NCBI GenBank assembly: GCA_951812725.1
Contig: OX638330.1
Coordinates: 372,001 to 436,000 of the forward strand
Direction of reading: 5' to 3'
From: an uncultured Caldilineaceae bacterium
GTDB lineage: Bacteria > Chloroflexota > Anaerolineae > Caldilineales > Caldilineaceae
DNA: 64,000 bases
Position 1 is the first letter of the stretch. Each line of letters begins with the position of its first letter. The position numbers and the translations under genes are program-made. This document shows positions 1 through 9,120 of the stretch, one piece after another. The notes beneath the pieces were generated by a model, which was not told where the DNA came from, did not search any database, and was given only the letters and a program-made list of their open reading frames with translations.

Positions 1-647
1 AGCGGCTCCAGCATGACGGCCGCGACCTCGCCCGCATGTTCATCCAGCAATTGCCCCAACGCCTCCAGATCGCCGTATGGGAAAGGGATGACGGTGCCGG
101 CCAACACCTTTGGGACGCCGATCGGTTCGATGCCGGCAAACGGAAACTCGCCGGTGACGGGGTCCGCTTCGTAGTTTGCCGCCTGATACCAGTCGTGCCA
201 GCCGTGGTAGCCGCAGAAAATGATCTTGTCGCGGCCGGTCGTACCCCGGGCAATGCGCGCGGCCGCGGCACAGGCCTCCCCCCCGCCCTTAGTGTACCGG
301 ACCATTTCCGCGCTCGGGATCGTCTCGACCAACTCCTCGGCCAGTTCGATCTCCAAAGGGCTGTTTAACGAGTAAAGGCTGCCCCGCTTGATCTGCTCTT
401 CGACCGCCCGGTCAACCACATCGTCGGCATGCCCCAGAATGACAGCCCCGACTGAGCTCATCCAGTCAATGTATTCGTTTTCGTCAACGTCGATGAATCG
501 AGAGCCTTTGGCGCTCTGCGCATAGACAGGGCTGATGCCACTGGCATAGCGGCTCGCCCGCCGGCTGATCAGTTGCGTCCGTCCGGGGATCAGTTCACTG
601 GCGCGTTCGTAGATCTCGTAAGACCGGGTAACAGAATACTTGGACAT
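1..647 (-). CDS. Class-III aminotransferase, glutamate-1-semialdehyde aminomutase-like (3' part outside window)
   Basis: About 215 residues of a PLP-dependent fold-type I aminotransferase are visible; the rest, including the PLP lysine, lies beyond base 1. The protein starts MSKYSVTRSYEIYERA and shows hallmarks of the GSA-aminotransferase branch: the early 'ELIPGRTQLISRR' segment, 'IDVDENEYIDWMSSVGAVILGH', 'TKGGGEACAAAARIAR' (phosphate-binding turn) and 'GYHGWHDWY'. GAGGAG lies about 7 bases before the ATG, which fixes the start. It is the last visible gene of the long minus-strand operon, 66 bases after the GH172 gene. In this context it more probably acts on an amino sugar or keto acid than in haem synthesis, because no other haem genes are present. 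That role is inference; the family call is strong. Confidence 0.88.
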   Translation of the reverse strand, partial: MSKYSVTRSYEIYERASELIPGRTQLISRRASRYASGISPVYAQSAKGSRFIDVDENEYIDWMSSVGAVILGHADDVVDRAVEEQIKRGSLYSLNSPLEIELAEELVETIPSAEMVRYTKGGGEACAAAARIARGTTGRDKIIFCGYHGWHDWYQAANYEADPVTGEFPFAGIEPIGVPKVLAGTVIPFPYGDLEALGQLLDEHAGEVAAVMLEP

Positions 648-713
648 GAGTTTTCTCCTCTGCCAATCGTTGATCGCCGCGTGCTCGGTCTGTCAACGCA
701 ATCGGTGAATCTA

Positions 714-2267
714 TCAGTCGGCCCAGTCATCAGCCGACGGCCGCAGCAGAGTCCCGTCAGGCAGACGGGCCGCGAATGCAAAACACCAAGCCCCCCAACT
801 TAGGCTGCGGTGATTGTTCAGCTTAAGAGCGATCCTGTTACGGCCGCGTTTCAATGCCACCGTCACCTGCCGCGACTCGAAAAAGCGGTGATTGGTGCGC
901 GGCAGTACTGTCTCACCGTTCAGCTTGACGATCAGGTCATCGTCCCAGGCGAATTGAATAACTGCCTCCGTATCCGCCGGGCTTTCCAGCCAGGCAAGCG
1001 CGCACGCCGCCGCCGGCCATGTGCGTGCAGCCTCCTTGTTATCCGGCCGGAACACGTGTCCGAAATCAATGAATCCGTCAATGGCATCGCGCCGAACCCA
1101 ACGCGCGATATGCTGTTCAGGCTTGAGCGCAGACGGCTGCCGCCACGGTGAATCCGCTTCGAAGCCCCCGTCCCAGGTCGCGCCGGGATCGAACGCCTTC
1201 TCTGCCTCCAGTTCTCCGGACATGGCCTGCCCATTCGCATCCTCGAACGGCCCGCACAGCCACCAGCTTCCGGTCGTCTTCAATGGAATATCACACGTGC
1301 CCCGGCGCAGCTCAAGCTCAGGCTCTCCGGTCCGCAGCGTCAGGCCGCTGATCGGGGCCGGTTCAATCTGATCCCACGGCGGCATGCGGAAGAAGGGGCG
1401 ATGAGGTTCGGTCTGATACCAGTAGGCCGTGCTGCAAATGTCGTTGCCCACGCTCCCAAAACGGAAATGCAGATGTTGACTGAACGGAACGGCGTCCGTT
1501 TCAAAGAAACGGTAGGCTGCCAGACTATGGTAGGCTCTGGCCGGGCCAAGGTCTTCATGCACGTAATAGGGCATGCCCTGGTAAAGTGATGTATCGGGCT
1601 TGTGTAGCACGCCCCCGCTTCCGACGCCAAAGGTGTCCTCTCCGCCGCTGCCGCGCAGGAAGGCCGGATCCTTCTCTCCATCGACATAGATATTGTCGGC
1701 TCCACCGTGGGACCAGCGCGCCGCATCATCGCGAACCCGCACCCCATAGGTGAAGCCCAGGAGCCTGCCCTCTCCCTCCGCGTCGAGCACGGTATAATCC
1801 TCGCCAAAAGCTTCGCAGGGGTATTCACGCCGCCACTGCGCATGGAACCTGAGCGGCTCTTCGAGTGTGCCCTCGGGATATTCGTGCCACTCAATGTGCC
1901 AGAACAAATCCAGACCCTTCGGGCTGACCTCAACCTCGATCCGGGCCTGTGAAGAAAACGGCATCTGAAAGAAACTGGTGTAGGTGTCCTGATCCGAAGT
2001 GACGAGATAAAGGCTGTTTATGGGGTACATGACCACCCCGTGGCACAGCCCGAAAAAATCCCCGATCGGGGATTCGACGCTGGGCTCCTCTTCGCCGTCC
2101 CAGTAGATCCGCAGTATCGCCCGGCGGTTAAGCCGCGCGCCCATCCAAATCCGCTGAATGCAGCCGGGACCTTCCAATGTTGCCAGTTCGATCCGCTCGC
2201 CTTTGACTTCCGGAACTGTAGCCAGAATCCGCCTCGGTTTGAACACTTTGGGAAGTTGTAGATCCAT
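714..2267 (-). CDS. GH172 (DUF2961) glycoside hydrolase with C-terminal beta-sandwich
   Basis: This 517-residue protein belongs to DUF2961, now GH172, whose characterised members act on furanosides (difructose dianhydride, D-arabinofuranosides, D-fucofuranosides). Family signatures run in order: 'LEGPGCIQRIWMGA' near residue 35, 'SPIGDFFGL' near 65, 'DNIYVDGEKDP' near 190 and a 'GSGGEDTFG' version of the family GxGxED motif near 205. Residues from about 335 form an extra jelly-roll-like module ('WWLCGPFEDANGQ', then 'DDLIVKLNGETVL') resembling accessory sugar-binding domains. No signal peptide is visible, so it is probably cytoplasmic and acts after import. It lies 37 bases downstream of the fused ATPase in the same operon. 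The exact substrate is unknown. Confidence 0.85.
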   Translation of the reverse strand: MDLQLPKVFKPRRILATVPEVKGERIELATLEGPGCIQRIWMGARLNRRAILRIYWDGEEEPSVESPIGDFFGLCHGVVMYPINSLYLVTSDQDTYTSFFQMPFSSQARIEVEVSPKGLDLFWHIEWHEYPEGTLEEPLRFHAQWRREYPCEAFGEDYTVLDAEGEGRLLGFTYGVRVRDDAARWSHGGADNIYVDGEKDPAFLRGSGGEDTFGVGSGGVLHKPDTSLYQGMPYYVHEDLGPARAYHSLAAYRFFETDAVPFSQHLHFRFGSVGNDICSTAYWYQTEPHRPFFRMPPWDQIEPAPISGLTLRTGEPELELRRGTCDIPLKTTGSWWLCGPFEDANGQAMSGELEAEKAFDPGATWDGGFEADSPWRQPSALKPEQHIARWVRRDAIDGFIDFGHVFRPDNKEAARTWPAAACALAWLESPADTEAVIQFAWDDDLIVKLNGETVLPRTNHRFFESRQVTVALKRGRNRIALKLNNHRSLSWGAWCFAFAARLPDGTLLRPSADDWAD

Positions 2268-2304
2268 TTTTTGCCTGCCTAGAACTGAATGACTGCGTCT
2301 TATG

Positions 2305-4488
2305 TCAATCGACTCCGTCTACACCCGAAAGGGTCAACTCCTCCTGTAGGTGGCAAGCGCTCCAGTATCCCTGCCGTCCTGGAACAGGTCTCAAGCGGGG
2401 TTCTTCCACCGCGCATATCTCCTGACGATACGGACAACGTGTATGAAATCGACAACCGGCTGGCGGAGCGCTGGGATCAGGTAACTCGCCCGCGGCGATG
2501 GCGCGGCTGGATTGAACCCCAGGGTCGGGGAGGGGAATCGAAGCGAGCAGAGCTTCGGTGTACGGATGGACAGGCCTCGAGCAGATGGCCTCTGTGCTCC
2601 CGATCTCCACAATTTGGCCCAGGTACATCACCGCAATTCGATCACTGATGTGGCGTACGACCGCGATGTCATGGGCGATGAAGAGCATCGTCAGGTCCAA
2701 CTGCTGCTGAAGGTCCATCAGCAGGTTCAGAACCTGTGACTGCACCGACACATCCAGCGCCGAGACCGGTTCATCCGCCACCAGAAAAGCCGGTTCGGTT
2801 GACAGCGCCCTGGCTATCGCGATGCGCTGGCGCTGCCCACCGCTGAAAGCGTGGGGGAAACGGCTCTGGTGTTCGGCCCGCAGCCCCACCATTTCCAGCA
2901 ATCTGCCCACGTGGGCATCTACCTCCTTCCCCCTGGCGATCTTGTGCAGAATCAAAGGCTCCCCCACGATGTCGCGCACATTCAGGCGTGGGTTCAACGA
3001 TGATTGGGGATCCTGAAAGACCATCCCCATGTGGCGCCGCACACCCTTCATTGATGGCTCCGGGATATTCGTTATATCCTGCAGTTCACCATTCATCCTG
3101 AACTGGATACTGCCTGCCGTCGGGTCGACCAGACGGGTGATCAGGCGGCCCACGGACGTCTTGCCACACCCCGACTCGCCGACCAGGCCGACGATCTCTC
3201 CGCGGTAGATCGTCAGATCGACATCGTCTACAGCCTGGACCGTGCCCACCTTTCGACGCAGGATGCCCTTGTAAATCGGATAGTGGAGCGTCATCTCTTT
3301 AACTCTGACGCCAACATCACTGTCCACTGTAATCTTTCCCTCAGCGGACCCGTCCGCGACCGTAAACCGCTCGACACCGACCTTCGCGGCGGCCATCGCC
3401 GCTGCACTGCGCTCTGATTCTACGCTTGGCAGCGTGGACGATTTATCTTCCTCGACATCGACCGGCCCAGTATCGGCAGATTCGAGCGTTATAGCGCTGG
3501 CCGGCTCCGGCGAGTCATAGAGCCAGCATTTGGCCATATGTTGTTCGCTCAGAGCGATGAGCGGCGGTGTCTCCTGGCAAATGGGCATCACCTCGGGGCA
3601 GCGGTCGGCGAAAACACAACCCTGTGGCGCCAAAGCCAACTCAGGCACTACACCTTTCAGTGACTGCAAGGGCGTCTTTGGCTCACTTTGCAGGCTGGGA
3701 ATGGAGGACAATAGGCCTTGCGTATAGGGGTGAGCCGCCTGCTCGAATACCTCCTGCACTGTCCCGGTCTCGACGATGACGCCCAGGTACATCACCGACA
3801 CACGGTCGGCTGTGCTCGCCACCACCCCCATGTTGTGCGTGATCAACAGAACCGACATGCCAAGCCGGTCACGTAAGTCTCTGATCAGTTCCAGGATCTG
3901 CGCCTGAATGGTGACGTCCAGCGCCGTCGTCGGCTCGTCCGCGATCAGGAGCTGCGGATGGCAGGCCAGAGCCAGCGCAATCATCACCCGCTGCCGCATG
4001 CCGCCCGACAACTCATGCGGATACCGGCTGAGGAGCTGGCCGGGCTGCGGAAGCCCCACCATCTCAAGCATCTCCTCCGTGCGAGCGTATGCCCCATTCA
4101 GGCTGATCTCTTCGTGCTCGAGAATCCCCTCAGCCACCTGGCTCCCAACCGGCATCATCGGATGTAACGAGCGCATCGGCTCCTGAAAAATCATCGAAAC
4201 CTCGCGCCCCCGTATCCGCCGCAGCACCTGCGTATTCCCCCGGTTGACTAGCATATTCACTTTGCCGGCGCGAGTATTCAACCAGATCTCGCCGCCTTCG
4301 AAGACAGCCGGCGGAGAGGGCACAAGTCCGACCACGCTGCGGGCCGTGACGCTCTTGCCGCAACCGCTCTCCCCCACCAGTCCTACAATTTCGCCCTCCT
4401 GCACTGCGAAACTCACACCGTTCACGGCCCGCGTTGTACCTACGACCGATCGAAAGCTCAGCTGCAGGTCTTTGATTTCGAGAATCAT
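2305..4488 (-). CDS. Fused oligopeptide/oligosaccharide ABC ATPase (DppD-DppF in one chain)
   Basis: This 727-residue protein has two complete nucleotide-binding domains of the Dpp/Opp type. The first half has Walker A GESGCGKS (39-46), signature 'LSGGMRQR' and Walker B 'LLIADEP', and ends in an oligo_HPY Cys module ('CVFADRCPEVMPIC'). The second half has GESGCGKT, 'FSGGQRQR', 'FLVADEP' and a second oligo_HPY module ('CRFHTRCPYRQEIC'). About 60 low-complexity residues link them. ATG at 4488 (or 4494) is chosen because the domain begins directly there; the TTG at 4548 would add 20 unrelated residues. It powers the DppB/DppC permease of this operon and is the only Dpp-type ATPase in the window, so it may also serve the other two Dpp-type importers (inference). 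Confidence 0.95.
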   Translation of the reverse strand: MILEIKDLQLSFRSVVGTTRAVNGVSFAVQEGEIVGLVGESGCGKSVTARSVVGLVPSPPAVFEGGEIWLNTRAGKVNMLVNRGNTQVLRRIRGREVSMIFQEPMRSLHPMMPVGSQVAEGILEHEEISLNGAYARTEEMLEMVGLPQPGQLLSRYPHELSGGMRQRVMIALALACHPQLLIADEPTTALDVTIQAQILELIRDLRDRLGMSVLLITHNMGVVASTADRVSVMYLGVIVETGTVQEVFEQAAHPYTQGLLSSIPSLQSEPKTPLQSLKGVVPELALAPQGCVFADRCPEVMPICQETPPLIALSEQHMAKCWLYDSPEPASAITLESADTGPVDVEEDKSSTLPSVESERSAAAMAAAKVGVERFTVADGSAEGKITVDSDVGVRVKEMTLHYPIYKGILRRKVGTVQAVDDVDLTIYRGEIVGLVGESGCGKTSVGRLITRLVDPTAGSIQFRMNGELQDITNIPEPSMKGVRRHMGMVFQDPQSSLNPRLNVRDIVGEPLILHKIARGKEVDAHVGRLLEMVGLRAEHQSRFPHAFSGGQRQRIAIARALSTEPAFLVADEPVSALDVSVQSQVLNLLMDLQQQLDLTMLFIAHDIAVVRHISDRIAVMYLGQIVEIGSTEAICSRPVHPYTEALLASIPLPDPGVQSSRAIAAGELPDPSAPPAGCRFHTRCPYRQEICAVEEPRLRPVPGRQGYWSACHLQEELTLSGVDGVD

Positions 4489-4638
4489 ACCCATTCCGTC
4501 TGGCTGCACCGGACTCCAGCGGTCAGCAACTCCAATGGAAAGCGGCAAATGGCAAAAGGAGAGAAGCTACACTGACAAACGGCCCTCTGCCTCGGCTGGC
4601 CGGCCCAGACCTTCGGCGGGCGAGCCAACCAGAGGCGT

Positions 4639-5760
4639 TCAGTAGCGGGAATGCGGGTCAACTGCATCGCGCAGTCCGTCCCCGACAAAGTTGAATGCCA
4701 GCACGGTGACAATCACAAAGGCGACCGGTGAAATCAGCCAAGGCGCCACCCCCAGCACAGATACTTTCTGTGACGCTTGCAGCAAGACCCCCCAACTAAC
4801 CGCCGGCGGCCGCAACCCAAGCCCCAAAAAGCTCAACGCGGTCTCGCCGAGGATCATCTCCGGGACCGACAACGTAGCGGCAACGATGGCATAGCTGAGG
4901 TTGGCGGGAAAGAGATGGCGTCGGATGATCCACCACCTGCCACCGCCACCCATGCGCGCCGACAGCACATACTCCTCGTTCTTCACCGACAGTGTCAAAC
5001 CGCGCACAATACGCGCCAGGCTGCCCCAATTCAAAATAGAAAGGATGATCGTGATGAAAAAGAAGATACGCCGCGGGCTCCAGTCAAGCGGAAGAAGCGC
5101 TGACAGGGCCAGCCACAACGGGATGCTGGGGAAGGATAGCAGGACCTCGATCCCGCGTTGAATCGCCTGGTCCACGAACCCGCCAAAATAGCCGGAGATC
5201 ATGCCGATAATGATGCCCAACACCAGGCTGATGGCGACGCCGCACAGCCCGATCGTGGTCGAAAGGCGCGCCCCATAGATCACGCGCGAGAAGAGATCCC
5301 TGCCCTGGTTATCCGTCCCAAGCAGAAAGATCTCGCCCCCCTCTGCGCCAAACAGGTGCAGGTCGCTCTCTATGAACAGGAACTTGTACTCGTCGCCGCG
5401 GACGAAGAGGCGCAGAGGGTACTTCTCGGCCGTGTCCGCAATGTAGGTCCGCCTCAGTGTCTCAGGGTCCCTTCCCTTTGTGTAGGCATATACGAAGGGC
5501 CTCAAATGCAGTCCCCCCTCAGCATCTACCATCCGGGGAAGCCGGGGCGGTGCCAGAATATCCCCAAAGCGGGTTGTTTTGCCATAGGGCGCGAAGAACT
5601 CGGCTCCCAGGGCCACCACATAGAGCAAGGCAAGAATCCAGAAGCCGACAACGGCGAGCCTGTTTCTGCAGAAGCGCAGATACAGCAGTTGTCTGTAGGA
5701 GACCTGCTGGGTTACGAAGAGATCAGAAATGACTTCTGTATCACCGCTGATTGCAGCCAT
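4639..5760 (-). CDS. ABC transporter permease, DppC type
   Basis: This 373-residue inner-membrane permease of a family-5 (dipeptide/oligosaccharide) importer has an N-terminal transmembrane helix near residues 36-54. A long extracytoplasmic insertion of about 90 residues follows (around 55-145), as in the extended DppC subgroup. Then comes 'LLGTDNQGRDLFSRVIYGAR', typical of DppC, and four or more further helices. The EAA coupling loop is 'SARMGGGGRWWIIRRHLFP', followed by 'GETALSFLGLGLRPP'. It pairs with DppB at 7995-8990, unusually separated from it by a glycosidase-like gene and a mobile element. No clear Shine-Dalgarno precedes the ATG; it begins 34 bases after the upstream stop, suggesting coupled expression. 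Confidence 0.93.
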   Translation of the reverse strand: MAAISGDTEVISDLFVTQQVSYRQLLYLRFCRNRLAVVGFWILALLYVVALGAEFFAPYGKTTRFGDILAPPRLPRMVDAEGGLHLRPFVYAYTKGRDPETLRRTYIADTAEKYPLRLFVRGDEYKFLFIESDLHLFGAEGGEIFLLGTDNQGRDLFSRVIYGARLSTTIGLCGVAISLVLGIIIGMISGYFGGFVDQAIQRGIEVLLSFPSIPLWLALSALLPLDWSPRRIFFFITIILSILNWGSLARIVRGLTLSVKNEEYVLSARMGGGGRWWIIRRHLFPANLSYAIVAATLSVPEMILGETALSFLGLGLRPPAVSWGVLLQASQKVSVLGVAPWLISPVAFVIVTVLAFNFVGDGLRDAVDPHSRY

Positions 5761-5794
5761 TTTGAATGGTGATTCTCGATCTGATTAGCCTGCT

Positions 5795-7363
5795 CTAGTC
5801 GAGCGGCTCGAAGAATGTCAGATCAGCCCCGAAGTTTGCCATTGCCTCGACCTGATCTCCGCGCATAAGCGTCCGAATTCGTCTTACGCGGTGTACGAGT
5901 ACGATTTCCTGTAATGGCAACGGAAACTCCAATGAGAGCATCTGATTGACAGGAGGCTCGGCAATCATCATGTAGCCGTTGGTAAAGCGCGGCGTTCCGG
6001 AGAAACCCCCTATCTCAATCGTCTCCGGGTCTACCCACGGCGGCACCCGCACAAAAAGCGGGCCAGGACGCTTTACCGCGATGCGGAGGGCAGGATGCGT
6101 GTAAGGAGACTCGATCCTGATGGCATCTGTTTCATGGTCGAACAGGAGGTTGACCCAGTGACCGGTCTCGTCAAACCGGGCCACCTCTCGATATGCCTCA
6201 CACAAGGAGCCAACCGCGCCCCCAACAATGTCCATATTGAAGCTGATTAGCTTCTTTCCAAGCGGCGCGTGCCCGTAAGGCGCCGGAAAGCCGAAGGCGC
6301 CGTAGTGTCGGGCCGCCACATCCCGTTTCCCATCTTCGTTGTCCGGGTTTGGAGGATCTTCGATAAAAGAGATGTCTCGCAACTGCGACGGCAGCAGATG
6401 TCCCCGTAAGATGCGTTCGGCGTCATGGTAATACTCGGAGTAGCCCCATCGTCCCAGAATGAGCGCGGTCTCAAGAATGTCTCCCGTGTTGTTCACCTCG
6501 CCGAGATCGGAAGGCCTCTCCGGCAGGCTGGACTCGATCACCCATCCCAGAGCATCGCGGATCTCCCAGAGGCCGTTGTCATAGAACGCCCGGACGCGAC
6601 GCATCAGAACAGAGTCCCGCATCAGGTCGGCCAACTGCGCGAGCGATGACATCACACAGGTTGTCGAATGCGTATGAGGTCCGAATCTGTCCCGGTCGTA
6701 GCTGCCGTCCTCGGTAAAGAAACTGCCTATCGCCTTCTCTTTGAGAACAACCGCCAACTCCAGGGCCGGCGCATACCCCGTCGCACGGTAATACTTGACC
6801 AAAGCACCGATGGCGCGGCCTAAACCGACAATGAAAGACGATTCTGATAGGACATTCAACCCCATTCCTGCTTCCATGCGTTCACTGTCCCACCCGCGGC
6901 CGGGATCCCAGTTCTCGAAAATCGCGGCGATACTCGCCTCGGCCAGTTGGCGGGCTTGTGCCGAATCGCGAAACTTCGCCAACGCATAGAGCGCGTGGAA
7001 CCCTTCACGAATGTGATGCGGACGAAAGTTAACGAGCCTGCCGCCGATTCTGTCTCGGTTCAGCGGCAGCGGCAGCGGCCCACTGTAGGAGAAGAACGCG
7101 GCACCTGCAAGTTTGTCTACACAGTCCTCTGCGACAACGATGCCGGCAGCCTCTTCAGCATTCAACAGAGCATTCAGATGCCGTCCCGGAACGTGTGCCT
7201 CATTGTTCCACGAGCTGAAAGTCAGCTCAGCCGCGGGGCGAACTGACGAACCGAAAAAGGGAATATCGTTGTCATCGGCATTGAATACGCTGCACATTGT
7301 CCGACAGCCGAGCCGAATGGCGTCGCCAATATCCGTGGTGTTTACGTGGTTCAATCGCGCCAT
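5795..7363 (-). CDS. (alpha/alpha)6-barrel glycosidase-like protein, distantly GH127/DUF1680-related
   Basis: 522 residues with no signal peptide. The middle is rich in alternating helices with conserved aromatic/acidic motifs ('NFRPHHIREGFHALYALAKF', 'NNTGDILETALILGRWGYS'). The C-terminal 100 residues look like the beta-sandwich of DUF1680 proteins ('RPGPLFVRVPPWVDPETIEI', then 'FTNGYMMIAEP'). In GH127 beta-L-arabinofuranosidases the ETCA and CC motifs bind zinc and supply the nucleophile; here the aligned position reads ETAL and no CC pair is present. So either chemistry differs or the family assignment is only structural. Its position inside an importer operon with GH172 supports intracellular glycan breakdown. 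GAAAGG lies upstream of the ATG. Family assignment is tentative. Confidence 0.6.
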   Translation of the reverse strand: MARLNHVNTTDIGDAIRLGCRTMCSVFNADDNDIPFFGSSVRPAAELTFSSWNNEAHVPGRHLNALLNAEEAAGIVVAEDCVDKLAGAAFFSYSGPLPLPLNRDRIGGRLVNFRPHHIREGFHALYALAKFRDSAQARQLAEASIAAIFENWDPGRGWDSERMEAGMGLNVLSESSFIVGLGRAIGALVKYYRATGYAPALELAVVLKEKAIGSFFTEDGSYDRDRFGPHTHSTTCVMSSLAQLADLMRDSVLMRRVRAFYDNGLWEIRDALGWVIESSLPERPSDLGEVNNTGDILETALILGRWGYSEYYHDAERILRGHLLPSQLRDISFIEDPPNPDNEDGKRDVAARHYGAFGFPAPYGHAPLGKKLISFNMDIVGGAVGSLCEAYREVARFDETGHWVNLLFDHETDAIRIESPYTHPALRIAVKRPGPLFVRVPPWVDPETIEIGGFSGTPRFTNGYMMIAEPPVNQMLSLEFPLPLQEIVLVHRVRRIRTLMRGDQVEAMANFGADLTFFEPLD

Positions 7364-7617
7364 AACCTGTCTTACCTTTCCCGTGACTTGACACAGTTAA
7401 GCGACGCCGGCAGGAACCAGAAACGCAAGAGAGGAAAGATACCGGCTTCGGGCCCTTATGCTGGAGGAAACTACTCAGCCACAACTGATTTGCGATCCTG
7501 AATGAGGCAAGCGAAGGCGACTCGCTCCTCACTTCACTTCTCTTCTCACACCTATCCTCGATCAATCGCTGCAGTCTCTGACCACTGATCACCGACCACT
7601 GACCACTGCAGTTGCGG

Positions 7618-7700
7618 GCGGTCGGGCCTTCGGCCCTCCCTTGTGCAGGGGCTGCGCCCCCGCAACGCCCCCCTACAAAAACATGCCTCACCGACCGTGT
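7618..7700. repeat. Dispersed GC-rich double-hairpin core, copy 1
   Basis: About 83 bases nearly identical to copies at 15590, 36361 and 63305. Two palindromes stand out: GGGCCTTCGGCCC and GCAGGGGCTGCGCCCCCGC, followed by the CCCCCCTACAAAA tract and CATGCCTCACCGACCGTGT. On the minus strand it can be read as a short 'MRHVFVGGRCGGAAPAQGRAE' peptide, which is an artefact of the repeat. Confidence 0.9.
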
Positions 7701-7764
7701 TTACTCTTCCCCAGCATCGTGTCTGGCGAACGGAGTCTACTCCCCCACTTGCCGATTCAACCCA

Positions 7765-7849
7765 CCGACCCCTGACCCCTGACCCCTGACCCCTGCAGTT
7801 CCGCGCCCCCGCAACGCCCCCCTACAAAAACATGCCTCACCGACCGTGT
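7765..7849. repeat. CCCCTGA tandem run and partial second core copy
   Basis: At 7770-7798 the heptamer CCCCTGA is repeated four times. From 7806 to 7849 the right half of the core (CCCCCGCAACGCCCCCCTAC and CATGCCTCACCGACCGTGT) is repeated exactly, so copy 1 of the element contains an internal duplication of its core. Confidence 0.85.
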
Positions 7850-7994
7850 GCCTTCTTCGCAACCTGTCGGCTGGCGAGCATGGCGGCGGCTGCACACCAG
7901 TTGCGTCACCATGAGCCTGAATGGTTCCAAGGATGACTGGCTGGTCAACTACTGTGACTTAGTAGCTACAACTGGATAAGGAAATGTCGTTGTA

Positions 7995-8990
7995 TCAGTT
8001 TTCCAGACGGATTCGGGGATCCAACCAGGCCAGGGTCAGGTCGGCCAGAAAGTTGCCGACAACGAGAGCGAATGTCAGCAGCACGATAATCGTGCTCGCC
8101 AGATACATGTCTTCGCTCATCAGTGCGTTCAGGAGCAGAGGCCCGACAAGCGGCAGCAGCAATACAAGCGATACGATGGTTGCACCACTGATTATGCCCG
8201 GAAAACTCAATCCTATGCTGGAGACAATCGGGTTGATGGCCACTCGCAAGCCATGCTTGAAATAGACCTTCGCGCTCGACAACCCTTTCATCCGCGCCGT
8301 GTCCATGTACGGTTCGCTCAACACATCCAACATCTGCGCACGCATGACGCGAATCGTGCCGGCCGTCCCCGCGGTACCAATGATGACCACAACGACCCAG
8401 ATGTGTTTAAGAAAGTCGACCAGTTTGCCCCACGACCACGGCGCAAACAGATACTCCGCCGAAAAAAGCCCGCCCACACTGGTCGATCCAAATACCATGA
8501 CCGAAACAAAGAGAATGATCAGGGCCAGGAGAAAGTTGGGGGTGGCCATGCCGATGAATCCAATTATCGTAAACAGGTAGTCCCATCCCGAATACTGTTT
8601 AACAGCCGACAACATGCCGATCGCGATTCCCACCACCATGATGAATACCAGCGTAACAAAGCTGACGGCCATGGTCAGCGCCAATCGCTCGTTCAGCAGA
8701 TCGGCGATCGGCTGTTTCATCACCATCGAGTATCCAAAATTGAAAGTGATAATGGAAGAAAGCCAGCGCCAGAACCTGACAGGCACGGGCTTGTCCAGCG
8801 CAAACCGCTCGATTACCGGCCGAACTTGCGCTTCGATCTGCTCCGGAGCAAGCCTTTCCGCCTCAAGCTGCCCGCGCAAGACCGTCGAATAGTCGCCCGG
8901 CGGCAGCTCAACCACGATAAAGCTGACAATAGAGCTGAGCAGCAAGACCAGTAGCATGTTCAACAACCGGCGGATGATGAACTGCTGCAT
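7995..8990 (-). CDS. ABC transporter permease, DppB type
   Basis: This 331-residue integral membrane permease starts 'MQQFIIRRLLNMLLVLLLSS', the classic DppB N-terminus, followed by 'FVVELPPGDY', which takes the place of the usual MPGDP motif. About six transmembrane segments follow. The EAA loop reads 'DTARMKGLSSAKVYFKHGLR', and the protein ends 'LAWLDPRIRLEN', the usual DppB C-terminal signature. AAAGGG sits 6 bases before the ATG. It follows the SBP gene of the operon by 130 bases, and that spacer contains a transcribed-strand hairpin. It forms the translocation pore with DppC at 4639-5760. Confidence 0.95.
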   Translation of the reverse strand: MQQFIIRRLLNMLLVLLLSSIVSFIVVELPPGDYSTVLRGQLEAERLAPEQIEAQVRPVIERFALDKPVPVRFWRWLSSIITFNFGYSMVMKQPIADLLNERLALTMAVSFVTLVFIMVVGIAIGMLSAVKQYSGWDYLFTIIGFIGMATPNFLLALIILFVSVMVFGSTSVGGLFSAEYLFAPWSWGKLVDFLKHIWVVVVIIGTAGTAGTIRVMRAQMLDVLSEPYMDTARMKGLSSAKVYFKHGLRVAINPIVSSIGLSFPGIISGATIVSLVLLLPLVGPLLLNALMSEDMYLASTIIVLLTFALVVGNFLADLTLAWLDPRIRLEN

Positions 8991-9066
8991 CGTTGCCCTT
9001 TCTACATTTGAAGAAAGAGAGAGTTCCCAAGAAGAGAGAAATGCAGAGAGAAGAGCGAGAAAATGC

Positions 9067-9095
9067 GAGGAGCGAGAGGTGTTCTCTCACTCCTC
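9067..9095 (-). terminator. Intra-operon hairpin after the SBP gene
   Basis: On the transcribed strand GAGGAGTGAGAG pairs with CTCTCGCTCCTC over 12 positions, one being a G-U wobble, around a 5-base loop. No T tract follows, so it looks like an mRNA-stabilising or partial-termination stem between the SBP and permease genes rather than a full terminator. Its arm is related to hairpins at 20012-20068 and 48131-48181. Confidence 0.6.
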
Positions 9096-9120
9096 ACGCC
9101 TCTTTCCTCACCCTCGCTCA

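Larger units (their letters stand above)
7467..7969. mobile_element. IS66-type MITE, copy 1 (503 bp) inserted in the operon
   Basis: The left end reads GAAACTACTCAGCCACAAC. The right end, read in reverse, is GTAGCTACTAAGTCACAG; the two ends match at most positions. The 8-base flanks TGCTGGAG (7459-7466) and AACTGGAT (7970-7977) share CTGGA, an eroded target duplication. Inside are the module TTTGCGATCCTGAA, runs of ACTGACC-type repeats, the GC-rich double-hairpin core, a second partial core and a right-hand module with GGCTGGTCAA. It has no coding capacity of its own. It separates dppB from the glycosidase-like gene, yet the operon remains collinear. Confidence 0.75.

Noticed and set aside
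7449-7465. GGGCCCTTATGCTGG resembling the IS982 terminal repeat
   Set aside because: Similarity to GGGCCTTATGCTAG is short, imperfect and has no partner end; it may be chance or a tiny remnant.
7272-7948. Short minus-strand proteins containing FVGGRCGGAAPAQGRAEGP
   Set aside because: They are translations of the hairpin core and microrepeats, recur at every repeat copy and have no start signals.
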